Shown: one piece after another, positions 5,674-11,930 of the stretch
Layout of the letters: each line of letters starts with the position of its first letter
How positions within the stretch are numbered: the first letter of the stretch is position 1
Assembly (NCBI GenBank): GCA_049315825.1
Contig: JBMOJK010000022.1
Location: 1 to 16,652 of the forward strand
Reading direction: 5' to 3'
DNA: 16,652 nt
Source: JBMOJK01 sp049315825
GTDB lineage: Bacteria > Patescibacteriota > Gracilibacteria > BD1-5 > UBA2023
Position numbers and translations under genes: made by a program
Notes under the pieces: generated by a model
Seen by the model: only the letters and a program-made list of their open reading frames with translations
Database searches by the model: none
Told to the model about the DNA's origin: nothing

Positions 5674-7344
5674 ATGAAACGTTTGTTCGCAATCCTCGCT
5701 ACACTCTCACTCGTAGCACATTCTACTGGAGCGATCTACGCAGCTGATGCCGTTGCAGCTGATACAGATCATCTCGAAGTAACCGCAGCTGCTACCGCGA
5801 AGGTAGGGGAGGCTATGGACCTCACTGTTAAGGCAGTTGCCAAGGATGGTTCGGTTGTGAAGAATTATGTTGGTACTGTGTTCGTTATCGTAGATAACGA
5901 CAATAAAGCAACAGTTCCATACTCTGAAGGATATACATTCACTTCATCTGATCAGGGACAGAAGACGTTCTCAAAGGGTCTCTCATTTACAAAGGAAGGA
6001 ACGTTCAAGGTAGTAGTGTCTGACTTCGATAAGCCAAAGATCGAAGGAAATACAAAGGTAAAGGTTTCTGTTGGTGAAGCTTCTACAGCAACAGGTGGAG
6101 AACTCGTTACGATCACTTCCCCAGATGCAGATTCTACACTCGGAGGAACGGATCTCGCAGTTACAGGTGCAACGAAGAAGAACTCAAAGGTTCAGCTCTT
6201 CCTGAACGGCACAAAGGCACTCGAGTCTCAGACTGACGACAAAGGGGCATTCATGTTCCAGGTAAAGAACGTAGATCAGTCACAGAATATAGTCTCAGTA
6301 AAGGTTCTCGATGGAACAGATAAGGTCATCGGTGAATCTTCTAAGGTGAGTGTGAAGGTGGGATCTGAAGGTCCAGCATTTAACTCACTCGCACTTACAA
6401 CAGGAGCAACAAAAGGTACAAAGGCAAACGATTATTCTGCGGTCGCCGGTGCGAAGATCGCAGTATCTGTAAATGCTGAAGCTGGTCTCAAGGAAGTAAC
6501 AGTTACGGCTGGTACATCAGTTGAAGTCCTCAAGGAAAGTAAAACTACTGGGAAGTACGAAGGTGAAATCACTGCTCCTACAGCATCTGGTACTACATCG
6601 ATCGATGTATCCCTTAAGAATGCACTCGGAAAGACAACTCTCAAAACCGCTGCAGCAACTCTCATGGTTACTCAGCCAGATGTAGCATTCAAGAATATCA
6701 AGGTAGAAAAGGCAGACAAGAAGGTAATGTTTACATTCGAAGTAGACAACGAGCCAGCAGATCTTGCGAAATTCGAATTCTCATACACTACAGGAACAGG
6801 AGCTCCAGAGAAGTCACTCACATTTGAGAAGGCAAAGATCAAGACAGCAAGTGGATCATACAGCTGGTATGTATCTGGACTTGCGATCGCGAAGTATACA
6901 TTCCAGATCTCAGGTGTTGGTGCGGATGGTAAGGTGATGACAAACGTGGTTTCTGACCCGATCGAAGTAGACCTTGCACTCGGCTCTGCTCAGAAGTGTC
7001 TCATCTCAAATGTTGGTGGAGTAAAGGTAACCTCTACTAAAGATGCAAGTACAATCTCTTGGGACTCAATTCCAGAAGCTGTTACGTACAACGTATACAA
7101 GAAAGACAACACCGGAAAGTTCGTATTTATCGAAGCTGTTAAGAGCAATACATATACAATCAACCTTTCATCAGGTCCTGTAAAATACGAAGACTTCGCA
7201 ATCAAGGCGGTGTGTTCTGATGCAACAGAGTCTTCTGAATACTCTCCTACTACTCGGGTAAAGACAGGTCCTGCACAGATTGCACTCATGGTTGCACTCT
7301 CACTCGGTCTTGGATTTGCACTTCTTCGCCGACGTAAGGCATAA
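5674..7344 (+). CDS. Exported multi-domain (Ig/FN3-like) surface protein with C-terminal membrane anchor
   Basis: A 556-aa protein with a Sec signal peptide (MKRLFAILATLSLVAHSTGA, cleavage expected near AYA-like IYAADA at 23-26). The body is all beta and Gly/Thr/Lys-rich. A bacterial Ig/filamin-like domain covers about 32-133 (VVKNYVGTVFVIVDND... TFKVVVSDFD), a second Ig-like domain about 146-228 (VQLFLNGT... TDDKGAFMFQVKNV), two further beta domains about 233-333 and 335-432, and an FN3-like domain about 442-531 (ISWDSIPEAVTYNVYKK). It has only two Cys, at 442 and 514, probably a disulfide. The C-terminus is TGP, an 18-residue hydrophobic helix and RRRKA, a tripartite sorting/anchor layout. 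No in-frame TGA despite its length, and a uniform codon choice, suggest high expression. Likely cell-surface structural or adhesive; exact role unknown. Confidence 0.8.
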   Translation: MKRLFAILATLSLVAHSTGAIYAADAVAADTDHLEVTAAATAKVGEAMDLTVKAVAKDGSVVKNYVGTVFVIVDNDNKATVPYSEGYTFTSSDQGQKTFSKGLSFTKEGTFKVVVSDFDKPKIEGNTKVKVSVGEASTATGGELVTITSPDADSTLGGTDLAVTGATKKNSKVQLFLNGTKALESQTDDKGAFMFQVKNVDQSQNIVSVKVLDGTDKVIGESSKVSVKVGSEGPAFNSLALTTGATKGTKANDYSAVAGAKIAVSVNAEAGLKEVTVTAGTSVEVLKESKTTGKYEGEITAPTASGTTSIDVSLKNALGKTTLKTAAATLMVTQPDVAFKNIKVEKADKKVMFTFEVDNEPADLAKFEFSYTTGTGAPEKSLTFEKAKIKTASGSYSWYVSGLAIAKYTFQISGVGADGKVMTNVVSDPIEVDLALGSAQKCLISNVGGVKVTSTKDASTISWDSIPEAVTYNVYKKDNTGKFVFIEAVKSNTYTINLSSGPVKYEDFAIKAVCSDATESSEYSPTTRVKTGPAQIALMVALSLGLGFALLRRRKA

Positions 7345-7354
7345 GTGATTCGAT

Positions 7355-7385
7355 AAAAAAGTCTGGTTCGTCCAGACTTTTTTTG
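7355..7385 (+). terminator. Terminator after the surface-protein gene
   Basis: GTCTGG (7361-7366) pairs with CCAGAC (7372-7377) around a 5-nt loop. The stem is extended by an A-run on the left and a run of eight T on the right. Confidence 0.9.
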
Positions 7386-7434
7386 TTTCAGAAATGCAGC
7401 ATGCAATGCAATGAGCACTTCTCGTATTTCTGAT

Positions 7435-7462
7435 TTGACTCTTGCATCCTTTTTTATAGAAT
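7435..7462 (+). promoter_or_regulatory. Strong promoter of the rpsT-infC-rpmI-rplT operon
   Basis: TTGACT (7435-7440), a 16-nt spacer and TAGAAT (7457-7462), each one base from consensus. The expected start is near 7469, giving a leader of about 45 nt that contains the hairpin at 7477-7501. A second hexamer TATTCT (7504-7509) lies exactly 6 nt before the rpsT ATG and could drive a leaderless transcript. Confidence 0.6.
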
Positions 7463-7476
7463 GCACAAGCTTTTTT

Positions 7477-7501
7477 AAGAGACCGCTTTTCGCGTCTTTT
7501 T
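7477..7501 (+). terminator. Terminator-like leader hairpin (possible attenuator) before rpsT
   Basis: Within the leader, AGAC-CG (80-85 of 74xx) pairs with CG-(C)-GTCT (91-97) around CTTTT with one bulge. The stem is extended by A/T pairs and followed by TTTTTATT. A terminator between a good promoter and the first gene of a ribosomal operon suggests transcription attenuation. Confidence 0.45.
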
Positions 7502-7515
7502 ATTATTCTACTTTC

Positions 7516-7914
7516 ATGCCAGTTACTCAGTCCGCAAAGAAAGCTCATCGACAGAGCCTTACTAAGCGATCACGCAATCGTCACTTCTCAGCGCTTTACC
7601 GCGAAGTTTTCAAGAAATTTCAGAAGGCGATCGCTGATGCTTCATCTGAAGCATCTACACTTCTCGAAGGCGTTTACTCTGCTATCGATAAGCTCGTAAA
7701 GAAGAACGTTCTTCATAAGAACAATGGTGCTCACAAGAAGAGTCAAGCTGCTAAGATGCTTGCTCGAATGGGTACTTCAACTACAGCTCCAAAGACAGCA
7801 AAGAAGGCTGCTGCACCTGCTGCAAAGAAAGCTCCTGCTAAGAAGGCAGCTGCTGAAAAGGCTCCAGCTGCAAAGAAGGAGACAAAGGCAGCATCTGCTA
7901 AGAAGACAAAATAA
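7516..7914 (+). CDS. rpsT: 30S ribosomal protein S20 with Ala/Lys-rich C-terminal tail
   Basis: 132 aa from the ATG at 7516. Residues 1-85 are a standard S20: MPVTQSAKKAHRQSLTKRSR, then RHFSALYREVFKKFQKAI, and the conserved KNVLHKNNGAHKKSQAAKML. It binds 16S rRNA early in 30S assembly. S20 normally ends near residue 85-90; here a further tail of about 45 residues follows, made of AAAPAAKKAPAKKAAAEK-type repeats like those of histone H1 or Alba/HU tails, giving extra positive charge. I chose the inner ATG because the earlier in-frame start at 7411 would lie upstream of the leader hairpin and add residues foreign to S20. The stop overlaps the infC start (TAATG), so the two are translationally coupled. 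Confidence 0.93.
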   Translation: MPVTQSAKKAHRQSLTKRSRNRHFSALYREVFKKFQKAIADASSEASTLLEGVYSAIDKLVKKNVLHKNNGAHKKSQAAKMLARMGTSTTAPKTAKKAAAPAAKKAPAKKAAAEKAPAAKKETKAASAKKTK

Positions 7915-8429
7915 TGGCAGGAAAAGGCAAGCGCATAAACGCTGAAATCAAAGTAGCGGAAGTTGCCGTCATTTCTGAATCTGGAGAATCACTCGGAACG
8001 CTCGCCATTGATGCAGCCCTCGATAAGGCTGCTGAGATGGAGATGGATCTCGTTGAGATCGGTATGCAGAACGGAGTGGTTCTCGCCAAGATTATGGACT
8101 ATGGAAAATTTCTCTTCAAACAGCAGAAAAATCTCGCCCATGGTCGCCAGTCTTCAAAGAAAGCCGACGTAAAGACACTCAAGATCACCTATAAGATCGG
8201 TGATCATGATCTCGAAATTCGCCGAACGCAGGCAAAGAAATTTGCAGGTCTCGGACATCCGCTCAAGATCATGCTCACTCTCCGTGGTCGAGAAAATCAA
8301 TTCGTCGCACTTGCTCAAGCCAAGATGAAGGAATTCGTGAACTCACTCAGTGAATTCTATAAAACAGAAGGCATACAGCTCTCAAAAACAGGAAACAACT
8401 TTTCTACACTCATTTATCCGAAAAAGTAG
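7914..8429 (+). CDS. infC: Translation initiation factor IF-3
   Basis: 171 aa, the usual IF-3 length. The N-terminal domain starts INAEIKVAEVAVISESGESL and carries LDLVEIGMQNGVVLAKIMDYGKF; the family's CKIMDYGKF has Ala for Cys. The linker KKADVKTLKITYKIGDHDLE leads to the C-terminal domain with KFAGLGHPLKIMLTLRGREN, the helix following FRGRE, and a terminal IYPKK. IF-3 binds the 30S subunit, prevents premature 50S joining and checks start codon and initiator tRNA. It is the second gene of rpsT-infC-rpmI-rplT; infC-rpmI-rplT is the classic order and S20 at the head is less usual. The TAATG overlap with rpsT and the one-base gap to rpmI indicate coupling. Stop is TAG. Confidence 0.97.
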   Translation: MAGKGKRINAEIKVAEVAVISESGESLGTLAIDAALDKAAEMEMDLVEIGMQNGVVLAKIMDYGKFLFKQQKNLAHGRQSSKKADVKTLKITYKIGDHDLEIRRTQAKKFAGLGHPLKIMLTLRGRENQFVALAQAKMKEFVNSLSEFYKTEGIQLSKTGNNFSTLIYPKK

Positions 8430-8430
8430 T

Positions 8431-8628
8431 ATGAAGCAGAAGACTCACTCAAGCGCCAAGAAGCGCGTGAAGATCACTGGATCAGGGAAGTACATTCTTC
8501 CAAAGGCGTGCAAGCGTCATCTCCTCTCAGACAAGTCAAAGAAGGCGAAGGGTCGAAACAAGTACGGTGTTGTTGCTACATCAGCTAACATGCGTGCTCT
8601 CAAGGCTTGTCTTCCAAACGGACTCTAG
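8431..8628 (+). CDS. rpmI: 50S ribosomal protein L35
   Basis: 65 aa, the standard L35 length. It opens MKQKTHSSAKKRVKITGSGK and continues with the typical KRHLLSDKSKKAKGRNKYG. It is highly basic. It begins one base after the infC stop and has no Shine-Dalgarno sequence, so it probably depends on ribosomes finishing infC. An in-frame earlier start within infC is an overlap artefact. L35 sits on the 23S rRNA of the large subunit. Stop is TAG. Confidence 0.96.
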   Translation: MKQKTHSSAKKRVKITGSGKYILPKACKRHLLSDKSKKAKGRNKYGVVATSANMRALKACLPNGL

Positions 8629-8650
8629 TATTTTTCTTTCGTAACGTAAT

Positions 8651-8995
8651 ATGACACGAGTTAAGCGCGGGCTAGCAAGCCACAAGCGACATAAGAAGAT
8701 CATTGCTAAGGCAAAGGGTTACCGTTTGATGAATGGGAATGTATTCTCACGAGTTAAGAACGCCATTGCTAAGGCAGGAATGAATGCTTACATCGACCGA
8801 CGCAACAAGAAGCGCACGTTCCGTGCTCTTTGGCTCGTTCGTATCAACAATGCAGTTCGTCCACTTGGTGTGACGTACTCAGCATTCATCAACATGCTCT
8901 ACAAGAAGAACGTAAAGCTCGACCGAAAGGCGCTTTCGAATCTTGCGATCTCTCACCCTGCAGTATTCAGCAAGGTAGTTGAATTCGTAAAATAA
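8651..8995 (+). CDS. rplT: 50S ribosomal protein L20
   Basis: 114 aa, full length. The N-terminal basic extension MTRVKRGLASHKRHKKIIAK is followed by the family core AKGYRLMNGNVFSRVKNAI, DRRNKKRTFRALWLVRINNA and GVTYSAFINMLYKKNVKLDR. L20 binds 23S rRNA and is needed early in 50S assembly; in other bacteria it represses infC-rpmI-rplT translation through an mRNA site. Here the 22-nt gap from rpmI has no Shine-Dalgarno sequence and no obvious mimic of the 23S site. Last gene of the operon; a terminator follows 2 nt after the TAA. Confidence 0.97.
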   Translation: MTRVKRGLASHKRHKKIIAKAKGYRLMNGNVFSRVKNAIAKAGMNAYIDRRNKKRTFRALWLVRINNAVRPLGVTYSAFINMLYKKNVKLDRKALSNLAISHPAVFSKVVEFVK

Positions 8996-8997
8996 TG

Positions 8998-9036
8998 AAA
9001 ATCCTCCGAAGCTCGCAAGAGTGTAGGAGGATTTTT
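8998..9036. terminator. Terminator of the rpsT-rplT operon
   Basis: AAAATCCTCC (8998-9007) pairs with GGAGGATTTT (9026-9035). The long loop carries a small inner GCTC/GAGT stem, and the T-run continues. It is very similar in stem and loop to the terminator after hisS. Confidence 0.88.
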
Positions 9037-9066
9037 CTTTTGGGAAGAATTTTTGGCTAATCTGTG

Positions 9067-9072
9067 TATGAT
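9067..9072 (+). promoter_or_regulatory. -10 element of yidD (leaderless)
   Basis: TATGAT ends exactly 6 nt before the ATG of yidD, so transcription should begin at the start codon. No good -35 hexamer is visible. Confidence 0.5.
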
Positions 9073-9078
9073 GCTCAC

Positions 9079-9333
9079 ATGTCAGTTAAGATTCTTCTTT
9101 TTGTTTTGCGCTTGTATCAGCGATTTCTCTCGCCAGATCACTCGATATGGGCCCGTGCGAGCAATCGACCGCCGTATTGTCGGTATTTTCCATCGTGCAG
9201 TGCATATGCGGTTGAGGCGATCGAAACACATGGATCGCTGCGCGGCTCTTGGTTCGCTGCTCGCCGAATCGCTCGCTGTCACCCCTGGTCAAAGGGCGGA
9301 CTCGATCCGGTTCCAAAGGTAGAAAAAAATTAA
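9079..9333 (+). CDS. yidD: Membrane protein insertion efficiency factor YidD
   Basis: 84 aa, family-typical length. After an amphipathic helix (SVKILLFVLRLYQRFLSP) comes the YidD core: three conserved cysteines in CRYFPSCSAYAVEAIETHG and RCHPWSKGGLDPVP. YidD lies on the inner face of the membrane and assists YidC-dependent insertion of membrane proteins; the amphipathic N-terminus is thought to attach it. It usually sits between rnpA and yidC, but here it stands alone between the ribosomal operon and a PAP2 gene. I chose the second ATG (9079) because the TATGAT -10 lies 6 nt before it, while the start at 9064 would precede that element. Stop TAA. Confidence 0.93.
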   Translation: MSVKILLFVLRLYQRFLSPDHSIWARASNRPPYCRYFPSCSAYAVEAIETHGSLRGSWFAARRIARCHPWSKGGLDPVPKVEKN

Positions 9334-9341
9334 CCTTCATA

Positions 9342-9369
9342 TTGCACTTCTTCCCGCATTTCGTATCAT
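9342..9369 (+). promoter_or_regulatory. Promoter of the PAP2-DedA operon (leaderless)
   Basis: TTGCAC (9342-9347), a 16-nt spacer and TATCAT (9364-9369). The -10 ends exactly 6 nt before the ATG at 9376, predicting a leaderless mRNA. Confidence 0.6.
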
Positions 9370-9375
9370 CCAGCC

Positions 9376-9972
9376 ATGCTCAATTCACTCATCGGACTCG
9401 ATGTCCAGATCTCTACATTTCTTCGTTCACTCGTTGTGGCAGGAAGTCCACTTGTACCAGTAGTTCGAGTTTTCTCAGACCTTGAAGTACTCATGGTAGT
9501 GGTACTCCTCTTGATCTGGTGGCTTCGAGGCGTACAAACAAAGTCTCGCGATATGCGCGTGCAAGCACTCGATCTCTTCTACGCGATCGGACTCGCGTTT
9601 GGTATGTATTGGATACTCAATCTTGGTCTCCCGATGCGTCCACGCCCAGAGACGATCTCAAGTCTTCCTCCGCTGCTCAATCATCTCCCGGATAATTCTT
9701 TCCCATCGGGGCATGCGATCTTCGCGGGAGCTTCAGTGTTCGCAATCGCGCGATATATGTCGGGTCGAATGGCTGCGCTTTTCGCATTCGTAGGAGTATT
9801 TATGCTGCTTTCTCGTGTAGTTGCGGGAGTGCATTATTTCGGGGATATCTTCGTTGGGACGATCCTCGGTGTGGTCTTTGCCTGGATGTACGATAGCATT
9901 CGTGCAAAGCTCTCGGATAGCTCACCACTCCACACGATCCCACTCAAGATCGCATCATTTATCAAGCTCTAA
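9376..9972 (+). CDS. PAP2-family membrane phosphatase
   Basis: 198 aa with five or six membrane segments (VLMVVVLLLIWWL near 38-50; LFYAIGLAFGMYWILNL near 67-83; AALFAFVGVFMLL near 133-145; DIFVGTILGVVFAWMY near 157-172). PAP2 signatures: C1 MRPRPE (87-92), C2 PSGH (110-113, catalytic acid His) and C3 SRVVAGVHYFGD (146-157, nucleophile His153, Asp157). The family dephosphorylates lipid pyrophosphates or phosphates, e.g. undecaprenyl pyrophosphate (BcrC/PgpB type), at the outer face. The conserved Lys of C1 (KX6RP) is not visible; the preceding residues are NLGLP. The stop overlaps the start of a DedA gene (TAATG). The pairing suggests recycling and flipping of undecaprenyl phosphate; this link is inference. 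Confidence 0.88.
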   Translation: MLNSLIGLDVQISTFLRSLVVAGSPLVPVVRVFSDLEVLMVVVLLLIWWLRGVQTKSRDMRVQALDLFYAIGLAFGMYWILNLGLPMRPRPETISSLPPLLNHLPDNSFPSGHAIFAGASVFAIARYMSGRMAALFAFVGVFMLLSRVVAGVHYFGDIFVGTILGVVFAWMYDSIRAKLSDSSPLHTIPLKIASFIKL

Positions 9973-10547
9973 TGGATACACTCGTACAAACATTTGCAGC
10001 GTTTGGGCTGCCTGGGATATTTTTCCTCATGGCACTCGAATCGAGTCTATTTCCAGTTCCATCTGAACTCGTGATGATCCCAGCAGGATATCTCGCATTT
10101 CAGGGGCAGTATTCATTTGCTGCGGCGGTACTTGCTGGTGGACTTGGGAGTATCGTAGGAGCATGGGCGAACTATCTCTTCGGTCGATATATCGGGAAAG
10201 CAATCCTCCTCAAATATGGGAAATATTTCTTCATCACCCACAAGAAATACGAACTCGCCGAGAAGCTCTTCGTGAAAAACGACAAACTCTATACTTTCAT
10301 CGGGCGATTTCTCCCGGTGGTGCGTCATCTCATCTCGATACCGGCAGGAATATTTCGAATGAATCCTACTTGGTTCACTGGTCTCACCTTCGTAGGAGCC
10401 ACGCTCTGGTGCGGAGTGCTCGTGAGTATCGGATACTTCATTGGTCCATCGGTACTTGATCTGATCCGACACTATTCGCACGAAGCAAATATCGTCTTCA
10501 TGATCTTGATCGTCGCAGGAGTGATCTGGTTCATTCGCAAAAAATAA
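9972..10547 (+). CDS. DedA family (VTT/SNARE-associated) membrane protein
   Basis: 191 aa with the DedA hallmarks. The re-entrant acidic motif is ALESSLFPVPSELVMIPAGY near residues 22-41. A glycine-rich AGGLGSIVGAWANYLFGRYIG follows, then the basic GRFLPVVRHLISIPAGIFRM near 112-131, and a C-terminal membrane helix ending in a basic IRKK. DedA proteins are inner-membrane transporters or flippases; some members move undecaprenyl phosphate (UptA) or phosphatidylethanolamine. The start codon overlaps the PAP2 stop, so the genes are translationally coupled and likely act in the same lipid pathway. The hairpin at 10561-10595 terminates the pair. Confidence 0.92.
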   Translation: MDTLVQTFAAFGLPGIFFLMALESSLFPVPSELVMIPAGYLAFQGQYSFAAAVLAGGLGSIVGAWANYLFGRYIGKAILLKYGKYFFITHKKYELAEKLFVKNDKLYTFIGRFLPVVRHLISIPAGIFRMNPTWFTGLTFVGATLWCGVLVSIGYFIGPSVLDLIRHYSHEANIVFMILIVAGVIWFIRKK

Positions 10548-10560
10548 CATTACACATCGC

Positions 10561-10595
10561 AAAAAACGGTTACACTACACGGGTAACCGTTTTTT
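10561..10595 (+). terminator. Terminator of PAP2-DedA, directly before bcp
   Basis: AAAAAACGGTTAC (10561-10573) pairs with GTAACCGTTTTTT (10583-10595). The T-run ends 2 nt before the bcp ATG. A TACACT hexamer (10571-10576) in the loop side may be the bcp -10, which would put the bcp start site inside the hairpin's right arm. Confidence 0.8.
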
Positions 10596-10597
10596 CT

Positions 10598-11056
10598 ATG
10601 AAACTTCCACTCGATCATACACTCGATATCGCTTCTGCTGGCTCACATTCACAACTCACGCTTGGTGAACTCCTCGCGAAATCTCCCAAGACGATCCTGT
10701 ATTTTTATCCGAAGGACAATACTCCAGGTTGTACGATGGAAGCTCAGGACTTCACCCGACTGCGCGCAGAGTTTGCAGCAGAAGGTATCGCGATCATCGG
10801 GGTTTCCAAGGACAGTACAGCCTCTCATCAGAAATTCCAAAATAGCTGTTCGCTCGGGATCGATCTCATCTCTGACGATGGAACACTCGTTGATGCGTTT
10901 GGAGTTATGGGTGAAAAAAACATGTACGGGAAGATCGTATTCGGGATGAAACGATCTACATTTCTCCTCGATGCATCGGGTACGGTTCTTCGTGAATGGC
11001 GCAATGTCAAAGCTACAGGGCACGCTGAAAAAGTCCTCCGCGAGATCCGCGCGTAG
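10598..11056 (+). CDS. bcp: Thiol peroxidase, Bcp/PrxQ-type peroxiredoxin
   Basis: 152 aa, normal Bcp length, thioredoxin fold. The peroxidatic motif YFYPKDNTPGCTMEAQDF places the active Cys at 45 within PxxxTxxC. The conserved downstream parts IAIIGVSKDSTASHQKF and GVMGEKNMYGKIVFGMKRST match the family. The protein reduces hydrogen peroxide and organic hydroperoxides in the cytoplasm with thioredoxin as donor. The resolving Cys five residues after the first, found in many Bcp proteins, is absent (Gln50); Cys84 in QNSCSLG is the only other cysteine I see and could resolve, otherwise it is a 1-Cys enzyme. The preceding terminator ends 2 nt before the ATG, so it must be transcribed from its own promoter or by read-through. 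No Shine-Dalgarno sequence. Confidence 0.94.
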   Translation: MKLPLDHTLDIASAGSHSQLTLGELLAKSPKTILYFYPKDNTPGCTMEAQDFTRLRAEFAAEGIAIIGVSKDSTASHQKFQNSCSLGIDLISDDGTLVDAFGVMGEKNMYGKIVFGMKRSTFLLDASGTVLREWRNVKATGHAEKVLREIRA

Positions 11057-11084
11057 TCTCGGATAGCAAAATCCCGTTTTTGCA

Positions 11085-11090
11085 TATAAT
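11085..11090 (+). promoter_or_regulatory. -10 element of ymdB (leaderless)
   Basis: A perfect TATAAT ends 6 nt before the ymdB ATG, so the mRNA should start at or next to the start codon. No convincing -35 is seen. Confidence 0.6.
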
Positions 11091-11096
11091 CACGCC

Positions 11097-11900
11097 ATGA
11101 AAATCCTCATATTCGGTGATGTGTACGGTCGAAAGGGCCGCGAACTTATCACGACAAACCTCCCAAAACTTCAGGAACAATATGCTCCTGATTTTGTGAT
11201 AGCAAACTCTGAGAATGTCACTAACGGGAAGTGACCAAGTCTTGCACATATTCACGATCTTCAAGCACTTGGGATCGACCTGCTCACCGGAGGAAATCAC
11301 AGCTTTACACACATCGACGAGATCGGGGCCTACATGGACAGTCCAGAATCCGTCCAGATTCGACCCGCCAATTTCTATACATCAGAGCACTACCATCTCC
11401 CGGGACGTGGACACAAAGTGATCGAAAAAAATGGGAAGAAGATTCTGGTGATCAATATCATCTCAGGCGTATTTCTCAAGGATCAGGTGTATAATCCATT
11501 TCTGAGAGTGGATGAAATTCTTCGAGAGCATACAGATCAGACATTCGATGCGATCCTTGTGGATTTCCATCGTGAAACAACGGCAGAATCCTATTGTCTG
11601 ACTGAGTTTCTCTCTGGTCGAGCAACATTTGTCTATGGGACGCATACGCATGTTCAGACCAATGACGAACATATCCTCGAATCTGGAACCGGGATGATCA
11701 CCGATGTTGGGATGACTGGACCTATCCATTCTGCGATTGGTCAGAAATTCGAAGGACGGATTCCTTCATATATCTCGGGAGTAAATCTCTTCTCTGCGAA
11801 ACCCGAACAGGCAACTGGTCCTGGTGTGACTTGTGCCATCCTCGTCGAGATCGAAGCAGGGAAGTGCATCTCACTCGAGAAGATCAGAATCTGCGAATAA
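11097..11900 (+). CDS. ymdB: YmdB-family metallophosphoesterase (2',3'-cyclic nucleotide phosphodiesterase)
   Basis: 267 aa when the TGA at 11232-11234 (residue 46) is read as Gly; it lies in ENVTNGKGPSL, where the family has a glycine. Metal-site residues fall at the usual positions: Asp8 (IFGDVYGRKGR), Glu39-Asn40 (ANSEN), Asn67-His68 (GGNHSF), then His in DFHRETTAES and the double His in YGTHTHVQT. The C-terminal half has GMITDVGMTGPIHSAIG and a GVNLFSAKPEQATGPG segment. The family (calcineurin-like, TIGR00282 type) hydrolyses 2',3'-cyclic nucleotides and has been linked to stress and biofilm control. The second-domain motif reads DFHRETT where relatives often have DxHAExT. The gene is single, with its own leaderless promoter and terminator. 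With the standard code it would wrongly appear as a 5'-truncated ORF. Confidence 0.95.
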
Positions 11901-11930
11901 CAAATCCGCCCGAAGGGCGGATTTGTTATT
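11896..11930. terminator. Bidirectional terminator after ymdB
   Basis: 11896-11911 pairs perfectly with 11915-11930 (core AAATCCGCC/GGCGGATTT). The left arm contains the ymdB stop codon. A and T tracts on both sides allow use in either direction. Confidence 0.85.

Noticed and set aside
7411..7515. N-terminal extension of S20
   Set aside because: It would begin upstream of the promoter and leader hairpin, and S20 proteins begin at the MPVTQSAKKAHRQS segment.
7724..7945. Leu/Arg/Gln-rich frame overlapping the S20 tail
   Set aside because: It is the +1 shadow of the Ala/Lys repeats in rpsT.
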